Positions 1 to 8,679 of a stretch of 64,000 nucleotides of DNA are shown in pieces. The translations under genes and the position numbers were made by a program. The notes beneath the pieces are model-generated. The model ran no database searches, had not been told where the DNA came from, and was given only the letters and a program-made list of their open reading frames with translations. The stretch covers positions 58,667 to 122,666 of the forward strand of contig JAYSGB010000008.1 of assembly GCA_041913045.1 (NCBI GenBank), written 5' to 3'. Each line of letters opens with the position of its first letter. Position 1 is the first letter of the stretch. Origin of the DNA: CAMLOF01 sp041913045. GTDB taxonomy: Bacteria > Pseudomonadota > Gammaproteobacteria > Burkholderiales > Burkholderiaceae_C.

Positions 1-2
1 TT

Positions 3-455
3 GCAAGGCTGCAGGGCGACGACCCAAGCTGGGCGCGGCTGCTCATGCAGGCCGACCGCCGCGTGGCCATCAACGAAGTGGGCTGGCGTGCCCTGACTAC
101 CGCTGGCGCAGGCTACGTGGCCGAACGTTTCAGTGAGACCCCGCGCCAGGACGACGAAGTGGCGGGTGATGACGTGAACCCGATGGCACCGCCAGACGAC
201 GACTGGCGCGCCCAAGTGGAGCGTGTGATCCAGGACTGGTGGGAGGAAGAAACTCCTCACGCCCGCCTGGACCTGTTCGAGGAAATGCAGAACAGCCAGG
301 GCGTGCCGCCCGAGACGGATCGCCACCTGCTGCTGCGTGTGCGGCGGGAACTGGCTCGCACCTTGAGCTTCCCCGAGAAGAAAGCCATGCGCGAAATGAT
401 CCGCGCAACCGTCATGGCTCAACCTCCAGCGGTGGATGAATCCGTCGACGCCTGA
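3..455 (+). CDS. C-terminal part of an unidentified protein (cut by window edge)
   Basis: The reading frame is open to the left edge of the window, so the true start is probably outside; an in-frame ATG at 45 is the first visible start. The visible ~150 residues are charged, rich in Asp, Glu and Arg, and contain a Trp pair in an acidic stretch (about residues 60-75 from the ATG). There are no membrane segments and no motif I recognise. The stop at 455 overlaps the next gene by 20 bases, which suggests co-transcription with the methyltransferase and rnhA. Function is not assigned. Confidence 0.55.
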   Translation, partial: ARLQGDDPSWARLLMQADRRVAINEVGWRALTTAGAGYVAERFSETPRQDDEVAGDDVNPMAPPDDDWRAQVERVIQDWWEEETPHARLDLFEEMQNSQGVPPETDRHLLLRVRRELARTLSFPEKKAMREMIRATVMAQPPAVDESVDA

Positions 456-1308
456 TCCGCAGGCTGGAGACGAGCTCCAGCAGCAGACCGTGGAACAGGG
501 CAGGGCCCTGTCCGCTTGGTTCGACACGCCGCCCGGGCGGTACCTGCTGGCGTGGGAGCGCGACCGCTTTGACGAAGCGGTGGCCGACATTTTTGGTTTC
601 AACGCCTTGCAGCTGGGCTTGCCTGAGCTGGATGCGCTGGCCGCCAACCGCATGCCCAACCGCTGGCTGGCCTTGCCGCAATCAGGCGATCTGCCTGGGG
701 GCGAGGGCTCGCCGAGCACGGGTGGACGGTCCGTGGCGTTGGTGACTCACTCGGCAGCTTTGCCATTCCCGTCTGCCAGTCTGGATTTGGTGTTGTTACC
801 CCACACCCTGGAGTTCAGCGCCGACCCCCACGCCGTGCTTCGCGAGGTGGAGCGTGTGCTGGTTCCCGAGGGCAGGGTCGTGATATCCGGCTTCAACCCG
901 GCCAGCTTGTGGGGCTTGCGCCAGCGGCGCGCCCACTGGTGTGCGCGCCTGGGCCTGCGCGGTGAGGTGACCCGCCTGTTCCTGCCAGAGGCTGGGGATT
1001 TCATCGGCCATTGGCGGCTGCGCGACTGGCTGCGCCTGCTGAGCTTCGAGGCGCAGGACACCCGGTTCGGTTGTTATCGCCCCGCCGTGCGTACCGAAAA
1101 ATGGCTGCGCCGCTACGAGTGGATGGATGCCGTGGGTTCGCGCTCATGGCCTATTCTGGGGGCGGTGTATTTCGTCGTGGCGGCCAAGCGCGTGCGAGGC
1201 ATGCATCTGTTGGGCCCGGCCTGGAAGCCGCGCCGTGCAGCGGCCGCGCCCGTGGCGATCGCACAGCGGCCGTCCATCAAGTCATATCCGCAGGAGCACA
1301 GTGGGTGA
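436..1308 (+). CDS. Class I SAM-dependent methyltransferase (methyltransferase 11-like)
   Basis: The 290-residue protein is a cytosolic methyltransferase of the UbiE/Methyltransf_11 type; its substrate is unknown. The strongest signature is at residues 115-155, where HTLEFSADP is followed by LREVERVLVPEGR and GFNP. This is the usual motif II/III region (DxLxxxxRVLxPGG) of the family. The glycine-rich SAM loop near residue 85-100 is poorly conserved, so substrate and activity are uncertain. It overlaps the gene before it and overlaps the GTG start of rnhA by four bases (GTGA), so it sits in a translationally coupled unit. A methyltransferase next to rnhA is a familiar arrangement in Burkholderiales. 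Confidence 0.8.
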   Translation: MNPSTPDPQAGDELQQQTVEQGRALSAWFDTPPGRYLLAWERDRFDEAVADIFGFNALQLGLPELDALAANRMPNRWLALPQSGDLPGGEGSPSTGGRSVALVTHSAALPFPSASLDLVLLPHTLEFSADPHAVLREVERVLVPEGRVVISGFNPASLWGLRQRRAHWCARLGLRGEVTRLFLPEAGDFIGHWRLRDWLRLLSFEAQDTRFGCYRPAVRTEKWLRRYEWMDAVGSRSWPILGAVYFVVAAKRVRGMHLLGPAWKPRRAAAAPVAIAQRPSIKSYPQEHSG

Positions 1309-1745
1309 ACCACGTCATCATTTACACAGACGGAGCCTGCAAGGGCAACCCCGGCCCCGGCGGCTGGGGTGTTTTGCTGCGCTCCGGCGCAGCCGAGAAG
1401 GAATTGTTTGGCGGCGAACCCGAGACCACCAACAACCGCATGGAGCTGACGGCGGTGATCGAGGCCCTGGCGGCCTTGCGCAGGCCGTGCAAGGTGTCGC
1501 TGTACCTTGACAGCCAGTACGTGCGCAAGGGCATTACCGAGTGGCTGCGAGGCTGGAAGGCCAAGGGCTGGATGACGGCGTCCAAGCAACCCGTGAAGAA
1601 CGTGGACCTTTGGCAGCGCCTGGATGACCTGGTGAGCAACAGCGGCCACCAGATTGAGTGGCATTGGGTGCGCGGCCATGCCGGGGACCCGGGCAACGAG
1701 CGCGCCGATGCCTTGGCCAACCGCGGGGTCCCCTCGCGGCGTTGA
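1305..1745 (+). CDS. rnhA: Ribonuclease HI
   Basis: RNase HI removes RNA from RNA-DNA hybrids. The start is taken as the GTG at 1305, preceded by a GGAG-type ribosome site and overlapping the methyltransferase stop; this gives 146 residues, the normal family length. An upstream in-frame ATG would add about 98 residues that read through the methyltransferase gene in another frame. The metal-binding carboxylates are visible: Asp in YTDGACKGNPGPGG near residue 8, Glu in NNRMELTAVIEAL near 46, Asp in YLDSQYV near 68, and the late Asp in NERADALAN, with WVRGHAG supplying the catalytic His. All signatures are intact. Confidence 0.95.
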   Translation: MNHVIIYTDGACKGNPGPGGWGVLLRSGAAEKELFGGEPETTNNRMELTAVIEALAALRRPCKVSLYLDSQYVRKGITEWLRGWKAKGWMTASKQPVKNVDLWQRLDDLVSNSGHQIEWHWVRGHAGDPGNERADALANRGVPSRR

Positions 1746-1890
1746 GCTGGCCATTGTGTAAACGCCAGGTAAACGTAACGTCTTTGACAGCCAGCGGCAC
1801 ACCTTGCCGTGCAACACTGCTAGAGTGACGCGATTGGCCTGCCCAGAGCCGGGCAGAGGGCGTCGTTTTACTCCTGAGAAGCACAAGCAC

Positions 1891-3153
1891 ATGGCAAAAA
1901 AAGCGGTTTACTGGGTCGTGGCGGCGGCGGGCATTGCCGTGGCCTCTGGGGCAGCTTGGTGGTTCCAGCGGCAGACGCCTTCTGCTCAAACGGGTGCAAC
2001 GGCAGCCGCCCCTGCAGGCCAGCAGGGGCCAGCACCCGGGGCACGCCCTGGTGGACCCGGCGGCACTCCCAGCGTGGAAGTCACGCAGGTCAAGACCATG
2101 CGCCTGGTGGACGACGCCCAAGCCGTTGGGTCCCTTCGTTCGCACCAGAGCGTGACGCTGCGGCCGGAAATCAGCGGGCGTGTGGTGCGCATTGCGTTTG
2201 CCGATGGCGCGGCGGTGCGCCAGGGCCAGTTGCTCATCCAGCTGGATGACACCTTGCAAAAGGCCGAGTTGAGCCAGGCACAGGCGCAACTGTCCATTGC
2301 GCGGGCCAACATGAAGCGCAATGAAGAGTTGGTGGCACAGAACTTTGTGGCCAAGCGTGTGCTGGATGAAAGCCGCGCCAGTCTTCAGGTGGCCGAAGCC
2401 CAGGTGCAACTGGCCGAAGCGCGCCTGGCGCGCATGCGCATCGTGGCGCCTTTCAACGGTACGGTGGGCATCCGCAATGTGAACCTGGGTGACTATGTGA
2501 AGGACGGCGCCGATCTGGTGAAGCTGGAGGACACGTCGCTGCTGTACGTGGACTTCCGTCTGCCGGAGCGCTACCAGGCACGCCTGTCGGCCGGGCAGCC
2601 GGTGCAGGTGCAGATGGACGCGTTGCCCGGGCAAAACTTCACGGCCAAGGTGCGTGCGGTGGACCCGCTGGTGGATGCCGATGGTCGCGCTCTGCTGGTG
2701 CGCGCTGCCTTGCCCGCAGCCCCAGGCACACCCTTGCGCCCGGGTTTGTTCGCGCGGGTCACGGTGGTCATGTCGGTGACGGAAGGTGCCTTGGTGGTGC
2801 CCGAGGAGGCCGTGGTGCCGCAGGGTGGCAAGCAGGTGGTGTTCCGCCTGGAGAAGGAAGGCGAGGGCGATGGCGCCAAGAACATTTCGCGCCGTACTGA
2901 AGTGCAGTTGGGCCTGCGCCGCGGTGCCATGGTGCAGGTGCTTGAAGGGCTGAAGGAAGGCGACACCGTGGTGGTGGCGGGCCAGCAGCGCCTGCAACGC
3001 GATGGCACCGCCGTGCGGGTGGTGGACATGAACAAGGCCGCCAGCCCGCGTAACGGCGCAGGTAATGGCAACGGTGGTGGCGCAAAAGGTGGCGAGCAGG
3101 GCGGAGGCAGTGCTCCCGCGAAACCCGCTGCGCCTGCAGCCAACGCTGGTTGA
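1891..3153 (+). CDS. RND efflux periplasmic adaptor (membrane fusion protein, HlyD/AcrA-type)
   Basis: This protein bridges an inner-membrane RND pump to an outer-membrane channel. The start is ATG 1891 (MAKKAVYW), which puts a single N-terminal membrane anchor at about residues 5-24; an earlier in-frame ATG at 1804 lacks a useful ribosome site. A Pro/Gly-rich linker is followed by a lipoyl half-motif (VTLRPEISGRVVRIAFADG), a helical hairpin rich in Ala, Gln and Glu, the second lipoyl half (IVAPFNGTVGIRNVNLGDYV) and a beta barrel. The C-terminus ends in a long Gly/Asn/Ala/Pro-rich tail. It lies 17 bases before the pump gene, so the two form an operon. The exported substrate cannot be told. 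Confidence 0.9.
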   Translation: MAKKAVYWVVAAAGIAVASGAAWWFQRQTPSAQTGATAAAPAGQQGPAPGARPGGPGGTPSVEVTQVKTMRLVDDAQAVGSLRSHQSVTLRPEISGRVVRIAFADGAAVRQGQLLIQLDDTLQKAELSQAQAQLSIARANMKRNEELVAQNFVAKRVLDESRASLQVAEAQVQLAEARLARMRIVAPFNGTVGIRNVNLGDYVKDGADLVKLEDTSLLYVDFRLPERYQARLSAGQPVQVQMDALPGQNFTAKVRAVDPLVDADGRALLVRAALPAAPGTPLRPGLFARVTVVMSVTEGALVVPEEAVVPQGGKQVVFRLEKEGEGDGAKNISRRTEVQLGLRRGAMVQVLEGLKEGDTVVVAGQQRLQRDGTAVRVVDMNKAASPRNGAGNGNGGGAKGGEQGGGSAPAKPAAPAANAG

Positions 3154-3170
3154 ACAGGAGGGCATGAGCC

Positions 3171-6100
3171 ATGCAACTGCCTGAAATCGCCATCCGGCGG
3201 CCGGTGTTTGCCACCGTGCTGTCCCTGCTCATCCTGCTGGTGGGGCTGGTGTCGTTCAACGGCCTCACGGTGCGCGAATACCCCAAGATAGACGAACCCA
3301 ACGTCACGGTCAGCACGCGTTTCCCCGGCGCGTCCAGCGAGGTGGTCGAGTCCCAGGTCACCAAGACTCTGGAGGATTCCCTCGCGGGCATTGAGGGGGT
3401 GGACGTCATCACCTCCATCAGCCGGCAGGAGCAGAGCCAGATCACGGTGCGCTTCAAGCTGGAACGCGACCCTGATGCCGCCGCCGCCGAGGTGCGCGAC
3501 AAGGTGAGCCGCGTGCGCGGGCGCCTGCCGCAGACCATTGACGAGCCCGTGATTGCCAAGGTGGAGGCGGACGCCTTCCCGGTAATCTGGCTGGCTTTGA
3601 GTTCCGATACGCACACGTCCTTGCAACTGTCGGACATGGCCAATCGCATTGCCAAGCCTGTGTTGCAGACGGCCACCGGCGTGGCCGACGTGCGCGTCTA
3701 TGGCGAGCGCAAGTATTCCATGCGCCTGTGGCTGGACCCCGACCGGCTGGCCGCTTACAGCCTGACCGTGCAGGATGTGGAGGACGCGTTGCGCCGCTCC
3801 AACCTGGAGGTGCCCGCCGGCCGCATCGAGAGCCGCCAGCGCGAGTTCAACGTGACCACCGCCACCGACCTGCAGACGCCCGAGCAGTTCACCAACGTCA
3901 CCATCCGCACGGTCAATGGCCTGGCGGTGCGCATTGGCGATGTGGCGCGCGTGGTGCAGGGGCCGCAGGACGAACGCTCTTCCGTGCGGCTCAACGGGCG
4001 CGATTCCGTTTCGCTGGGCGTGATCCGGCAAGCCACGGCCAACCCGCTGGACCTGGCCGCTTCGGTTCGCGAACTGCTCAACAAAGTGCGGCAAGACCTG
4101 CCTCCGGGCGTGAACGTGGACATTGCCAATGACAACTCGGTGTTCATCGACCGGTCCATCAAGGCGGTGTACTCCACCATTGCCGAGGCCGTGGTGCTGG
4201 TGGCGCTGGTCATCTTCGTCTTCCTGCGCACGCTGCGGGCGTCCATCGTTCCACTGGTGACCATTCCTGTCAGCCTGATCGGTTCCTTCGCGCTGATGAA
4301 GCTGTTCGGCTTCTCCATCAACACGCTCACGCTGCTGGCGCTGGTGCTGGCCATTGGCCTGGTGGTGGATGACGCCATCGTGGTGCTGGAGAACATCTTC
4401 CGGCACATCGAAGAAGGTTTGCCGCCCTTCCAGGCCGCCATCAAGGGCGCGCGGGAGATCGGCTTCGCCGTGGTGGCCATGACCCTGACGCTGGCAGCCG
4501 TGTACGCGCCGCTGGCCTTCACGCCGGGCCGCACGGGCCGCCTGTTCGCGGAGTTCGCACTGGCACTGGCTGGCGCGGTGCTGGTGTCGGGTTTTGTTGC
4601 GCTCACCTTGTCGCCCATGATGTGTTCCAAGCTGCTGCGGCACAAGGAACACCCCAACCGTTTTGACCGTGGCATGGAGGCTGTGCTGGACGGCATTACC
4701 CGTGCCTACCACGGTGTGCTGGATGTGGCACTGCGCGTGCGCTGGCTGGTGGTTCTGGTGATGCTGGGCAGCGCGGGTGGCAGCTGGTGGCTGCTGCAGA
4801 CCACCAAGCAGGAGCTTGCGCCGATTGAGGACCGGGGGGTGATCCTGACGGTCATCAACGGCCCGGACGGTGCCACACTGGAATACACACGGCGCTACGC
4901 CGAGGCCATTGAGCGTATCGGGCAGGCGTACCCGGAGTTCGACCGCATCTTCGCCAACATTGGCAGCCCGTCGGTGGCGCAGGGCAACGTGTTCTTCCGG
5001 GCGGTGCCGTGGGAGGAGCGCGAGCGCAGCACGCAAGAGATTGCCCGCGAGGTGGCACCGCGTATCGCGGCGCTGCCGGGTATCAGCGCGTTTCCCATCA
5101 CGCCGCCGTCGCTGGGGCAGGGCTTCCGCGAGCGGCCGATCAACTATGTGATTGCCACCACGGACAGTTACGAGAACCTGTCGCGCGTGGTGCGGCAGTT
5201 CCAGGACCGGCTCGCGCAACACCCCGGGTTCGTGCAGGTGGATACCGACCTGCGACTGAACAAGCCCGAGATCCGCCTGGACGTGGACCGCGAGCGTGCC
5301 ACCGACATGGGCGTGAGTGTCGATGCGATAGCTCGCACGGTGGAGACCATGCTGGGCGGGCGTATCGTTACCCGGTACAAGAAAGATGGCGAGCAGTACG
5401 ACGTGGTGGTGCAGACGGAAGTGTCGCAGCGCAACACGCCTGACGACATCGACAAGCTCTTCGTGCGCGGGCGCAATAACGCGATGATTCCGCTGGCTTC
5501 GCTGGTAAAGACGCGTGAGGTGGTGGTGCCGCGTGAACTGAACCACTTCGGGCAGCGCCGCAGCGCGTCGATCACGGCCAACCTGGCGCCAGAACTGGCT
5601 CTGGGGCAGGCGCTGCAGATCATGGATGGCATTGCGCGTGAAATTCTGCCGCCCGGTTACACCACCGACCTGAACGGCCAGAGCCGCGAGTTCCGAAACT
5701 CTTCGGGCTCGATGGTGATCGTCTTTGTGCTGGCGCTGCTGTTCATCTACCTGGTGCTGGCGGCGCAGTTCGAGAGTTTCATCGACCCGTTCATCATCAT
5801 GCTCAGCGTGCCGTTGTCGATGCTGGGTGCCTTGCTGGCGCTGAAGTTGACGGGGGGGACGCTGAACGTGTTCAGCCAGATCGGGTTGATCACGCTGGTG
5901 GGGCTGATCACGAAGCACGGCATTCTGATCGTGGAGTTTGCGAACCAGTTGCGCCAGCAGGGGCTGGACCTGGTGGAGGCCGTGAAGCGTTCGGCCGAGC
6001 TGCGCCTGCGCCCGATTCTGATGACGACCGGCGCGATGGTGTTGGGTGCCGTGCCGCTGGCCTTGGCCACGGGTGCGGGGGCTGAGAGCCGCCAGCAGAT

Positions 6101-6266
6101 TGGCTGGGTGATCGTGGGGGGCATGACGGTGGGCACGCTGTTGACCATTTTTGTGGTACCGACGATGTATACGTTGCTGGCACGTAAGCGGGTGCCGGGG
6201 GCGATCAAGGCTGCTGTTACCGACGCCCATGCGGTGGCTGATGCGGAGGTTGTGCCGGCTAAGTGA
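3171..6266 (+). CDS. RND efflux transporter permease (AcrB/MexF/MdtB-like)
   Basis: The 1031-residue inner-membrane pump is a proton-driven RND exporter. It begins with the usual first membrane helix preceded by IAIRRPVFATVL, has the adjacent aspartates of the proton relay at residues 400-401 (GLVVDDAIVVLEN, equivalent to D407/D408 of AcrB), two large periplasmic loops, and a second set of membrane helices ending near VVPTMYTLLARKR. Length is normal for the family. A strong AGGAGG site precedes the ATG. No outer-membrane channel gene follows; the operon ends in a dispersed repeat, so the pump probably uses a channel encoded elsewhere. The motifs fit an HAE1-type drug or solvent pump rather than a metal pump. 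Confidence 0.93.
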   Translation: MQLPEIAIRRPVFATVLSLLILLVGLVSFNGLTVREYPKIDEPNVTVSTRFPGASSEVVESQVTKTLEDSLAGIEGVDVITSISRQEQSQITVRFKLERDPDAAAAEVRDKVSRVRGRLPQTIDEPVIAKVEADAFPVIWLALSSDTHTSLQLSDMANRIAKPVLQTATGVADVRVYGERKYSMRLWLDPDRLAAYSLTVQDVEDALRRSNLEVPAGRIESRQREFNVTTATDLQTPEQFTNVTIRTVNGLAVRIGDVARVVQGPQDERSSVRLNGRDSVSLGVIRQATANPLDLAASVRELLNKVRQDLPPGVNVDIANDNSVFIDRSIKAVYSTIAEAVVLVALVIFVFLRTLRASIVPLVTIPVSLIGSFALMKLFGFSINTLTLLALVLAIGLVVDDAIVVLENIFRHIEEGLPPFQAAIKGAREIGFAVVAMTLTLAAVYAPLAFTPGRTGRLFAEFALALAGAVLVSGFVALTLSPMMCSKLLRHKEHPNRFDRGMEAVLDGITRAYHGVLDVALRVRWLVVLVMLGSAGGSWWLLQTTKQELAPIEDRGVILTVINGPDGATLEYTRRYAEAIERIGQAYPEFDRIFANIGSPSVAQGNVFFRAVPWEERERSTQEIAREVAPRIAALPGISAFPITPPSLGQGFRERPINYVIATTDSYENLSRVVRQFQDRLAQHPGFVQVDTDLRLNKPEIRLDVDRERATDMGVSVDAIARTVETMLGGRIVTRYKKDGEQYDVVVQTEVSQRNTPDDIDKLFVRGRNNAMIPLASLVKTREVVVPRELNHFGQRRSASITANLAPELALGQALQIMDGIAREILPPGYTTDLNGQSREFRNSSGSMVIVFVLALLFIYLVLAAQFESFIDPFIIMLSVPLSMLGALLALKLTGGTLNVFSQIGLITLVGLITKHGILIVEFANQLRQQGLDLVEAVKRSAELRLRPILMTTGAMVLGAVPLALATGAGAESRQQIGWVIVGGMTVGTLLTIFVVPTMYTLLARKRVPGAIKAAVTDAHAVADAEVVPAK

Positions 6267-6292
6267 GGGCTTGATTTCGGGCTTACAGGGTT

Positions 6293-6830
6293 GGACCTCG
6301 CTGGCTGCGGCAGGCCTGGCCCTGCAAGGGCTCATACTGTGACGGTCGGCGCCCTTGGCGCCGACTCCGCTGCGCCCGCCTGTCTGGGGCCGGTGCGGCG
6401 GAACTCACTTCGTTCGCTTCGCTCACTGCGTTCAGACAGCCGCCGCAAGTCAGTTACGAAGCGCGCTAACGCGCGCCCAGCCCCAGACAGGCGGCCACAG
6501 CCGCCACAGAAATCGCCCCCACAGGGCCAGGCCTGCCGCAGCCACCAAGAATGGTGGTGCGCAACGGTTGGTGTGCCAACAATGCTTCTGCCAAGGCGTG
6601 TGTGCCCAGGGGCTGGTGCGCCTGACGAGGTGCCGAGAAGCGCAGATGCCGTGGCTGCGCGCGCAGCGCGCTTCGTAACTGACTTGCGGCAGATGTCCGA
6701 CCGGAGCGTTTCGCAGAAACGCGTAGGGAGTTTCTGCCGCGTAGCCACGGCATCGAGCATCGCAGGGAAGCCGGTGCGCAGCACCGGCCGCCTCGTTGAA
6801 GCGCCAGCCCCTGGGCGCACATGCCTTGGC
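6293..6830. repeat. Dispersed double-hairpin repeat, copy A
   Basis: This gene-free GC-rich stretch fills the gap between the RND pump and the IclR gene. It consists of two neighbouring long imperfect inverted repeats. Hairpin 1 has perfect 22-base arms at 6303-6324 and 6522-6543 and inner perfect 15-base arms at 6376-6390 and 6480-6494. It also contains a small stem-loop at 6345-6365 (GTCGGCGCC/GGCGCCGAC). Hairpin 2 has arms at 6590-6622 and 6801-6830, with inner arms 6648-6660 and 6739-6751. The same architecture recurs at 9708-10279 and 20688-21206 in inverted orientation, and its start recurs at 63867. There is no transposase and no convincing reading frame. Confidence 0.85.
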
Positions 6831-6855
6831 CACCAACACTTCAAGCCACTGACGC

Positions 6856-7629
6856 TCAGAGCATAGGCCGCATACTGCGCGCCGTCTCCTGCAGCACCGG
6901 CAACACGCGCTTGATGGCCGCCTCGCTGCTCTCGTTGTTCATCGGCATGGTGATGCTAAGCGCCCCCACCAGACTGTCGTTGTGGTCATACAGCGGCACG
7001 GCAATGCCCCGGTAATTCATCTCCAGCTGCTGCTCCGAGATATACCAGCCTTGCGCCCGGGCACGTTCAAGACACATCCGCAACTCCGCCTTGTCCATCA
7101 CCGTGTGCGATGTGTAGGGCCGCAGCGTCTGCGCGGCCAGCCAATCGTCCCAAACTGCGGGGCCCATCATGGCAATGATGACGATGCCAGCCGCCGTTAC
7201 ATGCGCCTGCACCCGCGAACCCAGCATGTAGCCCGTGTTCATGTGCCGGTGCGTGCCGCTGCGCGCAACGTACACCACATCACCCTGGTCCAGCACCGCT
7301 ACATACGCCGTTTCGCCCGTGCCCGCCGTGACCCGCTGCAGATACGGGTACACCGCGCGCGGCAGCCGGGCGGACTCCAGATACGCCTGGCCCAGCCGCA
7401 GAATGCGCGGCGTCAGCCAGAACAGCTTGCCGTCCGTGCCCACGTAGCCCAGGTGCGCCAGCGTCAGCAGGTGACGCCGCGCGGCGGTGCGCGTCAGGCC
7501 GCAGCGCTGCGCCGCCTGGCTCGCGGTCATACGCGAATGCTCGGCGTCGAAAGCCTCAATCACGGAGAGGCCTTTTTCCAGGCCAGCGATCCAGTCGCGG
7601 CGCTCCAGGTTGACGGGAGAAGGTAGCAT
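6856..7629 (-). CDS. IclR-family transcriptional regulator (PcaR/PobR-like)
   Basis: The 257-residue protein has an N-terminal winged helix-turn-helix (about residues 15-62, with SQAAQRCGLTRTAARRHL as the recognition region). A C-terminal IclR effector domain follows, with the typical GxR/xxAHxTAxG-like segment (SRVQAHVTAAG). Within IclR it resembles the PcaR/PcaU/PobR branch that senses protocatechuate-type aromatics, and it lies divergent from a dehydroshikimate dehydratase gene pair whose product is protocatechuate. I therefore infer that it controls that pair. Start chosen at ATG 7629. The intergenic space holds two palindromes that could be its operators. Effector identity is not visible from sequence. 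Confidence 0.85.
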   Translation of the reverse strand: MLPSPVNLERRDWIAGLEKGLSVIEAFDAEHSRMTASQAAQRCGLTRTAARRHLLTLAHLGYVGTDGKLFWLTPRILRLGQAYLESARLPRAVYPYLQRVTAGTGETAYVAVLDQGDVVYVARSGTHRHMNTGYMLGSRVQAHVTAAGIVIIAMMGPAVWDDWLAAQTLRPYTSHTVMDKAELRMCLERARAQGWYISEQQLEMNYRGIAVPLYDHNDSLVGALSITMPMNNESSEAAIKRVLPVLQETARSMRPML

Positions 7630-7655
7630 GTGAGTCGAGCGAAAACCCTGATTAC

Positions 7656-7694
7656 GTTCGTCAATCGAACCATTACGCATGATTATCGTACGAT
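7656..7694. promoter_or_regulatory. Candidate IclR operators between IclR and quiC-like genes
   Basis: Two dyads sit in the 132-base divergent promoter region. The first is GTTCGTCAATCGAAC at 7656-7670, with five-base arms GTTCG/CGAAC. The second is a perfect ten-base palindrome, ATCGTACGAT, at 7685-7694. A 15-mer of the same design occurs at 28397-28411 and a related one at 25686-25698. Binding by the adjacent IclR protein is inferred. Confidence 0.5.
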
Positions 7695-7761
7695 GTGCGG
7701 TGGGCGTGGCGAGCCTGTGACGGGGCCGCGACGTACATTCGGTCGACGATGGAGCAACCGC

Positions 7762-8676
7762 ATGAGTGATTTTCTGACACGGCCGCTCGATGGCCGCGAA
7801 CCCTTGCAGGCGTCTTTCAGCGACGCAGCCAACCCGGTCGGCCTTGATGGCATCGAGTTCATCGAATACGCCACCAACAAGCCCCAGGCCTTGGGCCAGG
7901 TACTGGAGATGATGGGTTTCAAACCCGTGGCGCGCCACCGCTCGCGCGAGGTGCTGCTGTACCGCCAGGGGCATTTGAACGTGGTGGTCAACGCCCACCC
8001 GGCCGAAGCCCACGCGGGCGGCCATGCGGGCGACGTGCCCCGCCTGTCGGCCATTGCCCTGCGCGTGCGCGACGCCCGTGCCGCCTACCACTACGTGCTG
8101 GAGCGCGGTGCCTGGGAGGTGCCCACCCACGCCGAGGTGATGGAACTCAACATTCCCGCCATCCACGGCGCGGGCGGCAGCCGCATCTACTTTGTGGACC
8201 GGTACAAGGAATTCTCCATCTACGGTGTGGACTTCGTGCCCATTCCGTCCGTGGACCAGAACCCGCCTGCCACCGCAGGCATCCACTTCTTCGGCGTGGT
8301 GCAGTACATCGGGCCCGAGCGCAGCTACGACTGGATCGAGTTCTACACCGAGCTGTTCGGCGCGCGCCTCATCCCCGACGAAGAACGCTTCGGCATCATG
8401 CCCAAGGGCAAGCTGATGGAGCTGCCCGCGCTCACGCCCGGCAACGAATTCATGCTGCAACTCATCGAGCCCGAGCCCAACGTGCTTGACGCCGATGAGC
8501 GGCTGCAACGCATTGGCCTGGGCGTGCCGGACGTGCTCGAAGCCGTCAAGGCCCTGCGCACGCTGGGCGTGGAGTTTGTGGAAACGCAGGCGGCGCACAC
8601 CGAACAGCGGGGCGCCATCACCAAGACCTACCTGGGTTCGGTGGTGTTCGAGCTGGTGCACAGCGAAAAGGCCTGA
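7762..8676 (+). CDS. 4-hydroxyphenylpyruvate dioxygenase-like (VOC) protein, QuiC1 C-terminal-domain homolog
   Basis: The 304-residue protein consists of two VOC modules like 4-hydroxyphenylpyruvate dioxygenase. The start is ATG 7762 behind a GGAG site; the longer frame from 7630 would read through the operator region. In authentic HPPD the iron is held by two His and one Glu. Here His174 (AGIHFFGVV) and Glu297 (VVFELVHS) are present, but the second His, normally in QHIAL, reads QRIGL with Arg250. Genuine HPPD chemistry is therefore unlikely. It is three bases upstream of a TIM-barrel dehydroshikimate dehydratase. In Pseudomonas QuiC1 these two domains are fused in the opposite order, so I read this gene as the detached accessory half. 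Confidence 0.8.
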   Translation: MSDFLTRPLDGREPLQASFSDAANPVGLDGIEFIEYATNKPQALGQVLEMMGFKPVARHRSREVLLYRQGHLNVVVNAHPAEAHAGGHAGDVPRLSAIALRVRDARAAYHYVLERGAWEVPTHAEVMELNIPAIHGAGGSRIYFVDRYKEFSIYGVDFVPIPSVDQNPPATAGIHFFGVVQYIGPERSYDWIEFYTELFGARLIPDEERFGIMPKGKLMELPALTPGNEFMLQLIEPEPNVLDADERLQRIGLGVPDVLEAVKALRTLGVEFVETQAAHTEQRGAITKTYLGSVVFELVHSEKA

Positions 8677-8679
8677 GCG

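Noticed and set aside
1746..1890. A promoter with TTGACA near 1784 for the RND operon
   Set aside because: No -10 element at acceptable spacing could be found, so it was not listed.
2571..6335. Antisense 1254-residue reading frame opposite the RND genes
   Set aside because: His/Gln/Arg-rich translation typical of the shadow frame of a high-GC gene; the plus-strand RND adaptor and pump have clear family motifs.
6293..6830. Insertion sequence
   Set aside because: No transposase frame, no short target duplication, and nested hairpins unlike the terminal repeats of an insertion sequence. A non-autonomous element remains possible and is reported as a finding.
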